Source of the DNA: Pseudomonadota bacterium
GTDB taxonomy: Bacteria > Pseudomonadota > Alphaproteobacteria > Rhizobiales > Rhizobiaceae
Assembly (NCBI GenBank): GCA_023387775.1
Contig: JAEWHN010000390.1
Span: 1 to 16,267 of the forward strand
DNA length: 16,267 nt
Direction: 5' to 3'
Part shown: positions 7,322 through 14,464 of the stretch, one piece after another
How positions within the stretch are numbered: the stretch's first letter is position 1
How the letters are laid out: every line of letters starts with the position of its first letter
Notes under the pieces: generated by a model
The model's database searches: none
What the model was told of the DNA's origin: nothing
The model's input: the letters and a program-made list of their open reading frames with translations, nothing else
Made by a program: the position numbers and the translations under genes

Positions 7322-7341
7322 GCTTCGCCACCCGGCGAAGC
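7322..7341 (+). promoter_or_regulatory. Hairpin in the 5' leader of the rightward operon
   Basis: GCTTCGCC and GGCGAAGC form a perfect 8-bp stem with a 4-nt ACCC loop, ending about 20 nt before the Shine-Dalgarno (GAAGGG, 7361-7366) of the first gene. No U-tract follows. It may stabilise the transcript or influence translation. Confidence 0.4.
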
Positions 7342-7373
7342 CGATTGCAGGCGAATTGTTGAAGGGAAAGACC

Positions 7374-8261
7374 ATGCATCTTTCGACGCACAACTGGATG
7401 CGCGCCGAACCGCTGGGCAAGACCTTGGCCCGGATCAAGAAGTTCGGCTACGAGAGCATCGAAATCTCCGGCGAGCCGGCGCAATACGACGTCAAGGAAA
7501 CGCGCGCGCTGCTGAACGAGCACGGCATCCGCTGCTGGGGCGCCGTGACGCTGACGCTCGGCGAGCGCAACCTGGCCGCCAGGGACGAGGGCCAGCGCGC
7601 CCGCTCGGTCGACTACGTCAAGAGCGTCATCACCATGGTCAGCGAACTCGACGGAGAGATCATCACGCTGGTGCCGGCCACGGTGGGCAAGGTGACGCCT
7701 GACGGCACCGAGGAAGAAGAGTGGAACTGGGTGGTGGACGCCACCCGGGAGTGCTTCGCCCATGCTCAGAAGAAAGGCGTGCGCATCGCCATCGAGCCTC
7801 TGAACCGCTTCGAGACCTATCTGTTCAACCGCGCCTCTCAGGCGCTGGCGCTGGCCGACGCGGTGAGCCCCGAATGCGGCGTCTGCCTCGACGCCTTCCA
7901 CCTCAATATCGAGGAGGAGGACATGTACGATGCGATACGGCTCGCCGGAAAGCGCCTGTTCGACTTCCACGTCGCCGACAACAACCGCTTCGCCGCCGGC
8001 CTCGGCCAGCTCGATTGGCCGCAGATCATCGGCACGCTGAAGGAGATCGGCTACGAAGGCGCCGTCACCAACGAGTTCGTCGCGCCGGTGGACCGCACGC
8101 CCGCCAACAAATATCCGACCATGGTGGAGCGCAACCCGGTCGACATTCCGCCCGAGCAGCTGAAATTCATCCAGGACCACGGCTCCAGCCTGCTGACCGA
8201 AGATTTTTATGCCGACCAGATGCGCATTACGGCGGAAACCATCCTGCCGCTGATCAAGTAA
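7374..8261 (+). CDS. TIM-barrel ketose 3-epimerase-like / sugar isomerase family protein, 295 aa
   Basis: Xylose-isomerase-like TIM-barrel enzyme closest by motif to the D-tagatose/D-psicose 3-epimerase group. The metal and active-site pattern is intact: E141 in IAIEPLNRFET, D173 in CLDAFHLNIEE, H199 and R205 in FHVADNNR, and E234 in TNEF. The EPLNRFET and LDAFHLNIEE strings are the diagnostic part. The length of 295 aa is typical. The ATG at 7374 follows a GAAGGG site with 7-nt spacing. The in-frame ATG at 7305 would translate the leader hairpin and lacks family similarity. It is first in the rightward operon, followed by an acid-sugar dehydratase-like gene after 69 nt. The family also includes hydroxypyruvate isomerase and 3-keto-sugar enzymes, so the activity should be read as 'epimerase-like', not as a specific reaction. 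Confidence 0.88.
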   Translation: MHLSTHNWMRAEPLGKTLARIKKFGYESIEISGEPAQYDVKETRALLNEHGIRCWGAVTLTLGERNLAARDEGQRARSVDYVKSVITMVSELDGEIITLVPATVGKVTPDGTEEEEWNWVVDATRECFAHAQKKGVRIAIEPLNRFETYLFNRASQALALADAVSPECGVCLDAFHLNIEEEDMYDAIRLAGKRLFDFHVADNNRFAAGLGQLDWPQIIGTLKEIGYEGAVTNEFVAPVDRTPANKYPTMVERNPVDIPPEQLKFIQDHGSSLLTEDFYADQMRITAETILPLIK

Positions 8262-8290
8262 GGGCCAGCCGGCGTTCCCGGCGTTTTCAA

Positions 8291-8319
8291 GCCTTTCCGC
8301 CTCGACAGGGCGGGAAGGC
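8291..8319 (+). repeat. Intercistronic hairpin between epimerase-like and enolase-superfamily genes
   Basis: GCCTTTCCGCC and GGCGGGAAGGC pair over 11 bp with one U-G wobble and a 7-nt loop. It ends 11 nt before the next start and overlaps its likely ribosome-binding region. There is no U-run, so it is more likely an mRNA-processing or translation-tuning structure than a terminator. Confidence 0.45.
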
Positions 8320-8330
8320 CGAGGTGCGAG

Positions 8331-9500
8331 ATGCGCATAAGACACGTTCAGGCATGGTGGGTTCGCGTGCCCATCCAGACGGACCGGCAACACCGCAGCG
8401 ACTTCGGTCAGGTGCGGACCTTCGACGCCGCCCTGTTGCGCATCGAAACCGACGACGGGCTCGTCGGCTGGGGCGAAGGCAAGAACGCCGCCGGCAGCGC
8501 GGGGACTTATGGCGCGCTCGTCCACATGCTCAACCATGAGATCGCCCCGCAGCTCATCGGCCGGTACGCCGGCGACATCGGCGTCATCTGGGAGATGCTC
8601 TACAACGGCGTGCGCCACGAGACCGCAGCCGCCTCCGGCCACGCCATGCCGCAACTGGCGCGGCGCGGTCTAACCATCGCGGCGATCAGCGCGGTCGACA
8701 TCGCGCTGTGGGACATTTTTGGCAAGTCGCTCGGCAAGCCGGTCTGGCAGATGCTGGGCGGGCGCAAGCTGGAGCGCATGCCCGCCTACGCCTCCGGCGG
8801 TTGGGCGAATGCCGAAATGATCGGCGACCAGCTGAAATCCTATGTCGAGGCCGGCGGTTTCAAGGCGGTGAAGATGCGCGTCGGAGCCATGGACGGCGCG
8901 CCGCACATCTCGGCGGAACGCGTGCGCGCCGCGCGCAAGGCGCTTGGCCCCGGCATCGACATCATGGTCGACGCACACGGCACCTACACGGTGGCCGAGG
9001 CCAAGCGCTTCGCCGGCATGGTCGCCGACTGCGACCTCGCCTGGTTCGAGGAGCCGGTTATCGCCGACGACAAGCCGGGCATGGCGGAGCTGCGTGCCGC
9101 CACAACCGTGCCGATCGCCACCGGCGAGAGCGAGGCGACGCGCTATGCCTTCCGCGACCTTGCCGTGCTGAAATCGGCAGACATCTTCCAGCCCGACCCC
9201 GCCTTCTGCGGCGGCATCAGCGAGGCGATGAAGATCGGCACGATCGCCAGCGCCTTCAACCTGCGCTTCGCGCCCCACCTGTGGGCCGGCGCGCCGTGTT
9301 TCTTCGCCGGGCTCCATGTCTGCGCCGCCTCGCCCGCCAGCTTCACGATCGAATATTCGCTGGGCGCGAATCCGATGATCCACGAGCTGATCGAGGAGAC
9401 TGTGACGGTGGAGGGGGGTATGATTGCGATCCCCGATTCTCCCGGTCTGGGGTTCACGGTCTCCGAACGGTTCCTGGAGGCCCACAAGCAGAGCGCCTGA
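8331..9500 (+). CDS. Mandelate racemase/muconate lactonizing family protein (enolase superfamily), probable acid-sugar dehydratase
   Basis: Enolase-superfamily enzyme: a Mg2+-assisted abstraction of the proton alpha to a carboxylate, usually dehydrating an aldonate or aldarate to a 2-keto-3-deoxy acid. The N-terminal capping domain covers about residues 1-125. The barrel carries the base motif K181-M-R183 (KxR), metal ligands D214 (MVDAHG), E240 (WFEEP) and E266 (ATGESEATR), and H316 in FAPHLWAG as the probable His of the His-Asp pair. This places it in the mandelate-racemase subgroup. H216 directly after the first metal Asp region is also notable. Length of 389 aa is normal. The start ATG follows GGAAGG/GAGG. 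It lies between an epimerase-like gene and the regulator, only 2 nt from the latter. Racemase activity is a less likely alternative; the substrate is unknown. Confidence 0.92.
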   Translation: MRIRHVQAWWVRVPIQTDRQHRSDFGQVRTFDAALLRIETDDGLVGWGEGKNAAGSAGTYGALVHMLNHEIAPQLIGRYAGDIGVIWEMLYNGVRHETAAASGHAMPQLARRGLTIAAISAVDIALWDIFGKSLGKPVWQMLGGRKLERMPAYASGGWANAEMIGDQLKSYVEAGGFKAVKMRVGAMDGAPHISAERVRAARKALGPGIDIMVDAHGTYTVAEAKRFAGMVADCDLAWFEEPVIADDKPGMAELRAATTVPIATGESEATRYAFRDLAVLKSADIFQPDPAFCGGISEAMKIGTIASAFNLRFAPHLWAGAPCFFAGLHVCAASPASFTIEYSLGANPMIHELIEETVTVEGGMIAIPDSPGLGFTVSERFLEAHKQSA

Positions 9501-9502
9501 CG

Positions 9503-10243
9503 ATGAAAGACAACAACCTGCTCGCGGAACTTGCCGCCTACCTGTTTTCCTGCTCCGACGCCGAGACCGGTCGCACCCCTTCCGAGCGCGAGCTGGCCGA
9601 GCATTTCTCGGTGAGCCGCGGCCAGATCCGCGAGGCGCTGGCGATCCTTGAGGCAATGCGTATCGTCGAGCGCCGCGCCAAGTCCGGCATCTATCTCACC
9701 ACCCGCCAGGCGAGCGTGGAGGCCATGGCGCTGTTTGCCAAGGCGGGCGTGCCGCTCGATCCGATCCAGATCTACGAGACCGTGGAGCTGCGCAAGATCC
9801 ACGAGATCAAGGCGGCGGAGCTGGCCTGTTCGCGCGCCACCGAGGAAAATTACGAGCGGCTGCGCGAGATCCTGAAGGAATCCGAGGAGCGCCTCGAAGC
9901 TGGCGAGGACCTCGCCAAGCAGGACCGCGACTTCCACCTCGAGATCGTGCGGGCGACCAAGAACAGCGTCTTCCACCGGATCTGCAGCGTTTACTACGTC
10001 ATGGGCGAACAACGCTTGCCGATCTATTTCAACGACCCCGAGCGCGGCCGCAAATCGCATGCCGAGCACATCCAGATCTACGAAGCGCTGCTGCGCCGCG
10101 ACGGCAACCTCGCCCAGGCGCTGATGAGCGCGCATCTGCAGGGCGCGGAGAGTTACTGGAAAGGCCTGATCGCCGGCACCGAAACCGGCGCGCCCGGCCA
10201 GCCGGACGGCGCGGTGCCGCAGCCCGGCACCGGGCGGGAGTGA
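9503..10243 (+). CDS. FadR-subfamily GntR transcriptional regulator (wHTH + FCD domain)
   Basis: DNA-binding repressor with an acid-sensing C-terminal domain, almost certainly the local regulator of the sugar-acid locus. The winged helix covers about residues 5-66, with RTPSERELAEHFSVSRGQIREALAILEAMRIVERR-type GntR features. The all-helical FCD domain covers about 90-220. Putative metal ligands are D141 and H145 (DRDFHLEI), H189 and H211, as in metal-binding FCD regulators that sense carboxylates. The ATG at 9503 starts 2 nt after the stop of the dehydratase-like gene, so translation is probably coupled; no strong Shine-Dalgarno is seen. The length of 246 aa is typical. The two TNGTNNNACNA sites in the divergent promoter region match the operator class expected for this subfamily. 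The effector is probably a sugar acid of the pathway (inference). Confidence 0.92.
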   Translation: MKDNNLLAELAAYLFSCSDAETGRTPSERELAEHFSVSRGQIREALAILEAMRIVERRAKSGIYLTTRQASVEAMALFAKAGVPLDPIQIYETVELRKIHEIKAAELACSRATEENYERLREILKESEERLEAGEDLAKQDRDFHLEIVRATKNSVFHRICSVYYVMGEQRLPIYFNDPERGRKSHAEHIQIYEALLRRDGNLAQALMSAHLQGAESYWKGLIAGTETGAPGQPDGAVPQPGTGRE

Positions 10244-10249
10244 CGGAAG

Positions 10250-11221
10250 GTGGCGGTGATCTTCTCGACTCATCCGCTGCACCCCAAGGCAACTGCCCTG
10301 CTTGCCGACGCCGGCGAGTTCAAGATCGCCTCGGCGCTTGACGACGCCACGCTGACCCGCGAGGCGGCGGAGGCTGAAATCGTCATCGTGCGCGCGCCCT
10401 TGCCGGCCGCCCTGTTTTCCAACGCGCCAAAACTGCGCGCCGCGATCCGCCATGGCGCGGGGCTCGACATGATCCCGGTGGAGGCGGCCACGCGCGCCGG
10501 GGTGCTGGTGGCCAATGTGCCGGCCGTCAATGCGCGCTCGGTGGCCGAGCACGTCATCTTCGTCACGCTTTCGCTGCTGCGCCGCTTTCGCGCCATGGAC
10601 CGCGACCTGCGCATGCAGGGCTGGCTTGCGGGCCGGGAACACGCCAACCTGACCAACGAGCTTGCCGGCCGCACGATCGGCATCGTCGGCATGGGCAGCG
10701 TCGGCCACGCCGTCTTTTCCATTGCCCGGCACGGCTTCGGGCTGGACGTGCTCGCCAACAGCCGCAGCGAAAAGAGCCTGCCGGATGGCGCGCGTTTCGT
10801 CGGCCTCGACGATCTGGTCGAGCAAAGCGACGTGGTCGTGCTGTGCTGCCCGCTGACGCCCGAAACCACCGGCCTGATGAGCCGCGAGCGCATCGCCCGC
10901 ATGAAGCCCGGCGCGCTGCTCATCAATGTCGCGCGCGGGCCGGTGGTGGACGACGAAGCACTGATAGAGGCGCTGCGCGACCGGCGCATCGGCGGCGCCG
11001 CGCTCGATGTATTTGCCACCCAGCCGCTGCCGCCCGACCACCCGTATTTTTCGTTTTCCAACGTGATCGTGACGCCGCACATGGCTGGCATCACCGAGGA
11101 AAGCATGGAGCGCATGGGGGTGGGCGCGGCGCAAGAAGCAGTGCGGGTGCTGGCCGGCGAACTACCGCTCAACCTGCGCAACCCGGAGGTGGTGGAAGAT
11201 TATCGGCGGCGGTTCGGATAG
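10250..11221 (+). CDS. D-isomer-specific 2-hydroxyacid dehydrogenase family protein with Glu-to-Gln change
   Basis: NAD(P)-dependent reductase/dehydrogenase of 2-keto/2-hydroxy acids, probably the last step of the rightward operon. The nucleotide loop is GMGSVG (147-152). Catalytic R229 lies in LLINVARGPVVDDEAL and catalytic H277 in TPHMAG. The position normally filled by the Glu of the His-Glu pair is Q258 in LDVFATQPLPPDHPYF, a Gln as in NAD-dependent formate dehydrogenase. After the second Rossmann strand the sequence is LANSRS, with no acidic residue and an Arg, which suggests NADP(H) preference. The start is GTG: either 10250, with GGGAG upstream, or 10256, with GGAAGG 5 nt upstream. It lies 6 nt after the regulator stop. 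Length of 323 aa is normal. Phosphoglycerate dehydrogenase is unlikely, since there is no C-terminal regulatory domain. Confidence 0.9.
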   Translation: MAVIFSTHPLHPKATALLADAGEFKIASALDDATLTREAAEAEIVIVRAPLPAALFSNAPKLRAAIRHGAGLDMIPVEAATRAGVLVANVPAVNARSVAEHVIFVTLSLLRRFRAMDRDLRMQGWLAGREHANLTNELAGRTIGIVGMGSVGHAVFSIARHGFGLDVLANSRSEKSLPDGARFVGLDDLVEQSDVVVLCCPLTPETTGLMSRERIARMKPGALLINVARGPVVDDEALIEALRDRRIGGAALDVFATQPLPPDHPYFSFSNVIVTPHMAGITEESMERMGVGAAQEAVRVLAGELPLNLRNPEVVEDYRRRFG

Positions 11222-11234
11222 CGGCGCTCCATCC

Positions 11235-11328
11235 GTCGTCCTCGGGCCGAAGCACGAGCGCAGCGAAGTGCGGAGGTTCCGGGGACCCAGGCCTCGGACT
11301 CTCAACCGGTAGTCCGGGGCAGCTTCGG
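11235..11328 (+). repeat. Intergenic repeat, copy A (94 bp)
   Basis: It starts GTCGTCCTCGGGCCGAAGCA and ends AGCTTCGG. It differs from copy C at about eight of 94 positions, in the same orientation. It begins 14 bp after the hydroxyacid dehydrogenase stop. Confidence 0.85.
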
Positions 11329-11458
11329 CCGCAACGGGCTATCTCCTGGGAAGTCAGCCAGGTTTGATCCGCAGCACTTCCAGGCGTCATCCCGGCGGAG
11401 GGAGCGCTGCGATTTGCGCGGATCGAACTGCGCCGCTGCGGCAGCTTTGACGGAGCGG

Positions 11459-11515
11459 CATGGGTCCCCGGAACCTCCGCATTGCGCTTCGCTCGTGCTC
11501 CGGCCCGAGGATGAC
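11459..11515 (-). repeat. Intergenic repeat, inverted partial copy B (57 bp)
   Basis: The reverse complement starts GTCATCCTCGGGCCGGAGCA and ends GGGGACCCATG. It matches the first 57 bp of copy C with about two differences. With copy A it forms a large inverted repeat and could fold in RNA. Confidence 0.85.
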
Positions 11516-11655
11516 GAGGTGGGGCGGCCGGCGCCAATCGCCAGCGTTGCAAGATCCGCTTCCCCTCGCTTAGAGCGAAGTGCTCCGGCCCGAGGATGAC
11601 GAGGTGGGCCGCCGGCGCCAATCGCCAGCGTCGCGAAATCCCCTTCCCCTCGCGT
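11496..11655 (+). repeat. Tandem duplication, period 85 bp
   Basis: A segment of about 75 bp (11496-11570) beginning TGCTCCGGCCCGAGGATGAC is repeated at 11581-11655 with few changes and one single-base deletion. The first unit overlaps the end of inverted copy B, so the duplication arose from that repeat. Two units with an 85-bp period do not form a CRISPR. Confidence 0.8.
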
Positions 11656-11804
11656 CCCCTCGCTTTACACCTTCCCCTAGCTTCACTAGCGCCCCCGCTC
11701 GGGGCGGGAAGATGATGCAGCTGTAGATGCCCGTGAACCTGCCAGTCCCGAGGCATGACATGCCGACAGGACGTTGAAGGTTTGCGGGAAACCTCTCACC
11801 CCCC

Positions 11805-11898
11805 GTCGTCCTCGGGCCGGAGCACGAGCGCAGCGCAATGCGGAGGTTCCGGGGACCCATGCCTCGGACTCTCAACCGGCAGTCCGAGGTAGGTTCGG
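11805..11898 (+). repeat. Intergenic repeat, copy C (94 bp)
   Basis: It starts GTCGTCCTCGGGCCGGAGCA and ends AGGTTCGG. It is a near-copy of the repeat at 11235-11328, in direct orientation 570 bp away, ending 32 bp before the amidase stop. Confidence 0.85.
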
Positions 11899-11930
11899 CT
11901 TGCGGCCAAGCACCCCTTTTGCGTTCCGCC

Positions 11931-13235
11931 CTACCCCGCCTGGCCCAGCGCCGCTTCCACCGCCGTGGCGATGGCGAGCAGGCGGTGGTCGTGGCCGTGG
12001 CGGGCAAACAGCATCAGCCCGCCAGGAAGTTCCATGCCCGGCATGGGCAGCGAAATGGCGGTGAGATCGAACTGGTTGGCGACCTGCGGGTTGCGCAGCA
12101 CGAGATCGTCTGTTCGGTTCTGGGCGGTGATGTCGTTTTCCACGGAGGCGATGAGCGGGGCGACGATGGGCGTGGTGGGCAGTGCGAGCACGTCCACCTC
12201 GGCCAGGCGCTCGTCCATGGCGCGGGCAAGCGCGGTGCGCCGCTCGATGAGGTTTATGTAGGCGCCCGCAGTCACCGTGGCGCGGCGCGCCAGCGTCCCG
12301 GCAACGCGCGGATCGACCCGTGCCGCGAGTGTCGGATCGGCCAGCCAGTCGGCATGCACCGCCGCCGCCTCGATGCCGGCGATGGAGCCGCCGCTTGTGG
12401 CATCGACCATGGCGTCGACAAGATCGTCGATGCTGTGGTCGGCCAGGCGGGCGCCGGCGGCTTCCAGCAGGCCCAGGCTGCGCCGGAAGCCGGCATCGAC
12501 CGCCGGCTCCAGCCCTTCCAGCAGGCGCCCACGCGGCAGGCCGATGCGCAGGCCGGCGAGCGGCACCGCGCGCGGGGTGCCAAACTCCTCGCCGGCCATG
12601 ATTGCGTCGACCAGGGCGCAATCGGCCACGGTCCTGGCCAGCGGTCCGACCGAATCCAACGTCGGCGACAGCGGAAACGCCCCATCGAGTGGCACGCGCC
12701 GCGCGGTGGGCTTGAAGCCGACCACGCCGTTGAGAGCGGCCGGGATGCGGATGGAGCCGCCGGTGTCCGATCCGATGGCGATCTCGCTGGTGCCCTCGCC
12801 CACTGAGACGCCGGCGCCCGACGACGAGCCGCCGGGGATGCGGGCGGGATCGGCCGCGTTGCCCGGCGTCCCGAAATGCGGATTGGTGCCGACGGCGGTG
12901 AAGGCGAATTCGGTCATGGCCGTCTTGCCGACGATGACGGCGCCAGCCTGCCGGAGGCGACGCACAACGAGCGCGTCGTCCGCGGCAGGCGCGGCCTCGG
13001 GGCGGATGGCCGAGCCGGCCAGGGTGGGCTCGCCGGCGACATCGAGCAGGTCCTTGATCGAGACAAGCCGGCCATCCAGCGCGCCCAGCGACACACCGGC
13101 CTTGCGGCGGGCATCGGCGGCGTCTGCCGCGGCGCGGGCGGCCTCGGCATAGACCCGGGTGAAGACCCGCTCCTCGCCGGCGCGGGCCGATAGGCGCGCC
13201 AGCACGGCTTCGAGACGATCGCGACTAGACTGCAT
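11931..13235 (-). CDS. Amidase-signature-family hydrolase
   Basis: Cytoplasmic amide hydrolase of the amidase signature family (GatA, indoleacetamide hydrolase, allophanate hydrolase relatives). The Ser-cisSer-Lys triad is complete: K61 in LVSIKDLLDVAG, S137 in IPGGSSSGAG and S161 in GSDTGGSIRIPAALNGVVGFKPT. The 24-residue spacing of the two serines is that of the family. At 434 aa it is slightly shorter than GatA (about 480-490 aa). No gatC or gatB is adjacent, so a catabolic amidase is more likely than tRNA amidotransferase. The ATG at 13235 follows GGGGGAG. A longer in-frame opening to 13352 would run through the divergent promoter region and a repeat, and looks non-coding. It is divergent from the desuccinylase-like gene with 164 bp between starts. 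The amide substrate is unknown. Confidence 0.9.
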   Translation of the reverse strand: MQSSRDRLEAVLARLSARAGEERVFTRVYAEAARAAADAADARRKAGVSLGALDGRLVSIKDLLDVAGEPTLAGSAIRPEAAPAADDALVVRRLRQAGAVIVGKTAMTEFAFTAVGTNPHFGTPGNAADPARIPGGSSSGAGVSVGEGTSEIAIGSDTGGSIRIPAALNGVVGFKPTARRVPLDGAFPLSPTLDSVGPLARTVADCALVDAIMAGEEFGTPRAVPLAGLRIGLPRGRLLEGLEPAVDAGFRRSLGLLEAAGARLADHSIDDLVDAMVDATSGGSIAGIEAAAVHADWLADPTLAARVDPRVAGTLARRATVTAGAYINLIERRTALARAMDERLAEVDVLALPTTPIVAPLIASVENDITAQNRTDDLVLRNPQVANQFDLTAISLPMPGMELPGGLMLFARHGHDHRLLAIATAVEAALGQAG

Positions 13236-13399
13236 GGCTCCCCCAGCTTGCTTCGCTCCGGCGCGGTTGTTTAAAAGAGGTATCGGCGTCCCGTTCCAAA
13301 GGGGCGCTATCCAGCTATCCAACCACGACATTTTGGGGAAACCGGTTCCCATTTTTCGGGCATCCGGTCAAGGCGAACGCAGGACCAAGGAAAATCACG
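13236..13399. promoter_or_regulatory. Divergent intergenic region between amidase and desuccinylase-like genes
   Basis: This 164-bp spacer between two divergent starts must hold promoters for both genes. It contains a short GGGAAACCGGTTCCC-type repeat at 13334-13365. I see no clear -35/-10 pair or regulator box. Confidence 0.5.
13334..13365 (+). repeat. Short interspersed repeat, copy 1 (GGAAACCGGTTCCC type)
   Basis: The core GGGGAAACCGGTTCCC is a near-palindrome, followed by ATTTTTCGGGCATCC. The same pattern recurs at 14524-14554 after the next gene. I recall similar GGAAACCGG-TTCC units scattered between genes in rhizobial chromosomes; that identification is from memory. Confidence 0.55.
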
Positions 13400-14458
13400 A
13401 TGCAGAAGACGATCGAGACGATCAGGGGCAATGGCGACGGGGTGGCTTACGAATTTCCCGTCTTCCGCATCGCCGGTTCGGCGCCGGACGCGCCGAACGC
13501 CTATATCCAGGCCGCACTGCACAGCGACGAGCTGCCGGGCGTGGTGGCGGTGGACGCGCTGATGCCGAAGCTGCGCAAGGCAGAGGCCGAGGGCCGCGTG
13601 CGCGGCAACCTGACCATCGTGCCGCGCGCCAACCCGGTGGGCCGCGCCCAGCAGTTTTTCGGCGCGACGCAAGGGCGCTTCCATCTCGGCACGCGCACCA
13701 ACTTCAACCGCGACTTCCCGCTGATCGACAGGCCGGACGCCAGCCTGCTGCCGGGCGACGACGCGCCGCTGAACGCCGACGAGCAACTCAAGGCGCGGCT
13801 GATCAAGCTCTCGCTCGGCCACGAGATCGTGCTGGACCTGCACTGCGACGACGAGGGCCTGCCCTATCTCTACATCCAGAGCGACCTGTGGCCGGCCATG
13901 GCCGATTGCGCCGCCTGCATGGGCGTGGACGCAGTGGTGCTGTGGAGCGACGCTTCCGGCGCCTCCTTCGACGAGGCGGCGCTGCGCCCCTATCTGCAGC
14001 TGCCGGCCAAGGAAGCGCAGCTGGAGCGCCGTGTGGTGACCACTGTGGAATATCGCGGCATTCTCGACGTCGAGGCCGGCCACGCCGAGGCCGACGCCGA
14101 AGGGCTCTACCGGCTTCTGGTGGCGCGCGGCGTGATCGAGGACAAGTCGGTGGAGACGCCGAAGGAATTCAAGGGCGAGGTGGCGCCCATCGACCATATT
14201 GAGATGATGCCCGCGCCGGCCGCCGGCGCGATCCTCTATGACGTCAAGCCTGGCGACCGGGTCAAGGCCGGCCAGCGGCTGGCGACCATCGTGGCGGCAC
14301 CCGGCGAGGAAGGCGGCCGCGTGGAAGTGCTGGCGCCGCAGGACGGCTTCATCCTGACCCGCCGCGCCACCCGCTCGATCCGCGCCGGCGAGGACCTTGT
14401 GAAGCTGGTGGGCGTGGCGCGTAGCGCCGATGCGCGCTCGGGCGCGCTGGAGGACTAG
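13400..14458 (+). CDS. Succinylglutamate desuccinylase/aspartoacylase-family zinc hydrolase
   Basis: Zinc-dependent carboxypeptidase-like deacylase (PF04952, AstE/AspA), which removes an acyl group from an N-acyl amino acid or related amide. Zinc ligands are visible as H41-x-x-E44 in AALHSDELPG and H148 in VLDLHCDDEG. A substrate-binding NFNRDFP motif lies at 101-107. A C-terminal barrel-sandwich-like part (about 270-345) contains YDVKPGDRVKAGQRLATI and GFILTRRATRSIRAGEDLVKLVG, as in the longer members of the family. The length of 352 aa fits these. The ATG at 13400 follows AAGGAAAA with good spacing. It is not a recognisable AstE, because no arginine succinyltransferase genes are nearby. The divergent amidase suggests work on N-acylated or amide-bearing nitrogen compounds, possibly imported by the ABC system downstream (inference). 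Confidence 0.88.
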   Translation: MQKTIETIRGNGDGVAYEFPVFRIAGSAPDAPNAYIQAALHSDELPGVVAVDALMPKLRKAEAEGRVRGNLTIVPRANPVGRAQQFFGATQGRFHLGTRTNFNRDFPLIDRPDASLLPGDDAPLNADEQLKARLIKLSLGHEIVLDLHCDDEGLPYLYIQSDLWPAMADCAACMGVDAVVLWSDASGASFDEAALRPYLQLPAKEAQLERRVVTTVEYRGILDVEAGHAEADAEGLYRLLVARGVIEDKSVETPKEFKGEVAPIDHIEMMPAPAAGAILYDVKPGDRVKAGQRLATIVAAPGEEGGRVEVLAPQDGFILTRRATRSIRAGEDLVKLVGVARSADARSGALED

Positions 14459-14464
14459 ATCGCC

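Larger units (their letters stand above)
6995..7373. promoter_or_regulatory. Divergent intergenic control region of the catabolic locus
   Basis: This 379-bp gene-free region lies between the two divergent TIM-barrel genes and must contain promoters for both arms. It holds two FadR-family operator matches (listed separately) and an imperfect inverted repeat AGGTGGAAGGC/GCCTCCACCT (7031-7041 and 7073-7082). A 10-bp palindrome GGCATATGCC sits at 7263-7272 next to the second operator, and a leader hairpin lies at 7322-7341. I could not assign -35/-10 elements with confidence. Confidence 0.7.
11222..11930. repeat. Gene-free, repeat-rich intergenic region
   Basis: This stretch of about 700 bp lies between convergent genes. 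It contains two direct copies of a 94-bp repeat, one inverted 57-bp copy and an 85-bp-period tandem duplication, each listed below. No open frame here has a protein-like composition or a ribosome-binding site. It looks like decayed or palindromic non-coding repeat DNA of the kind found between rhizobial genes. Confidence 0.7.

Noticed and set aside
7272..8654. 460-codon minus-strand open frame antisense to the epimerase-like gene
   Set aside because: It is a shadow of the plus-strand TIM-barrel gene, whose metal-site motifs are intact.
9143..11134. 663-codon minus-strand open frame antisense to the regulator and hydroxyacid dehydrogenase
   Set aside because: The His/Arg-rich translation without domains overlaps three well-supported plus-strand genes.
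11496..11655. Tandem repeat considered as CRISPR
   Set aside because: There are only two units of about 75 bp with a 10-bp gap. No short repeats with unique spacers and no cas genes are present.
11570..12007. 145-codon minus-strand open frame in the repeat region
   Set aside because: It runs through the repeats and into the amidase 3' end, with no ribosome-binding site or domain. A short TGIYSCIIFPPRAG stretch looked protein-like but has no support as a gene remnant.
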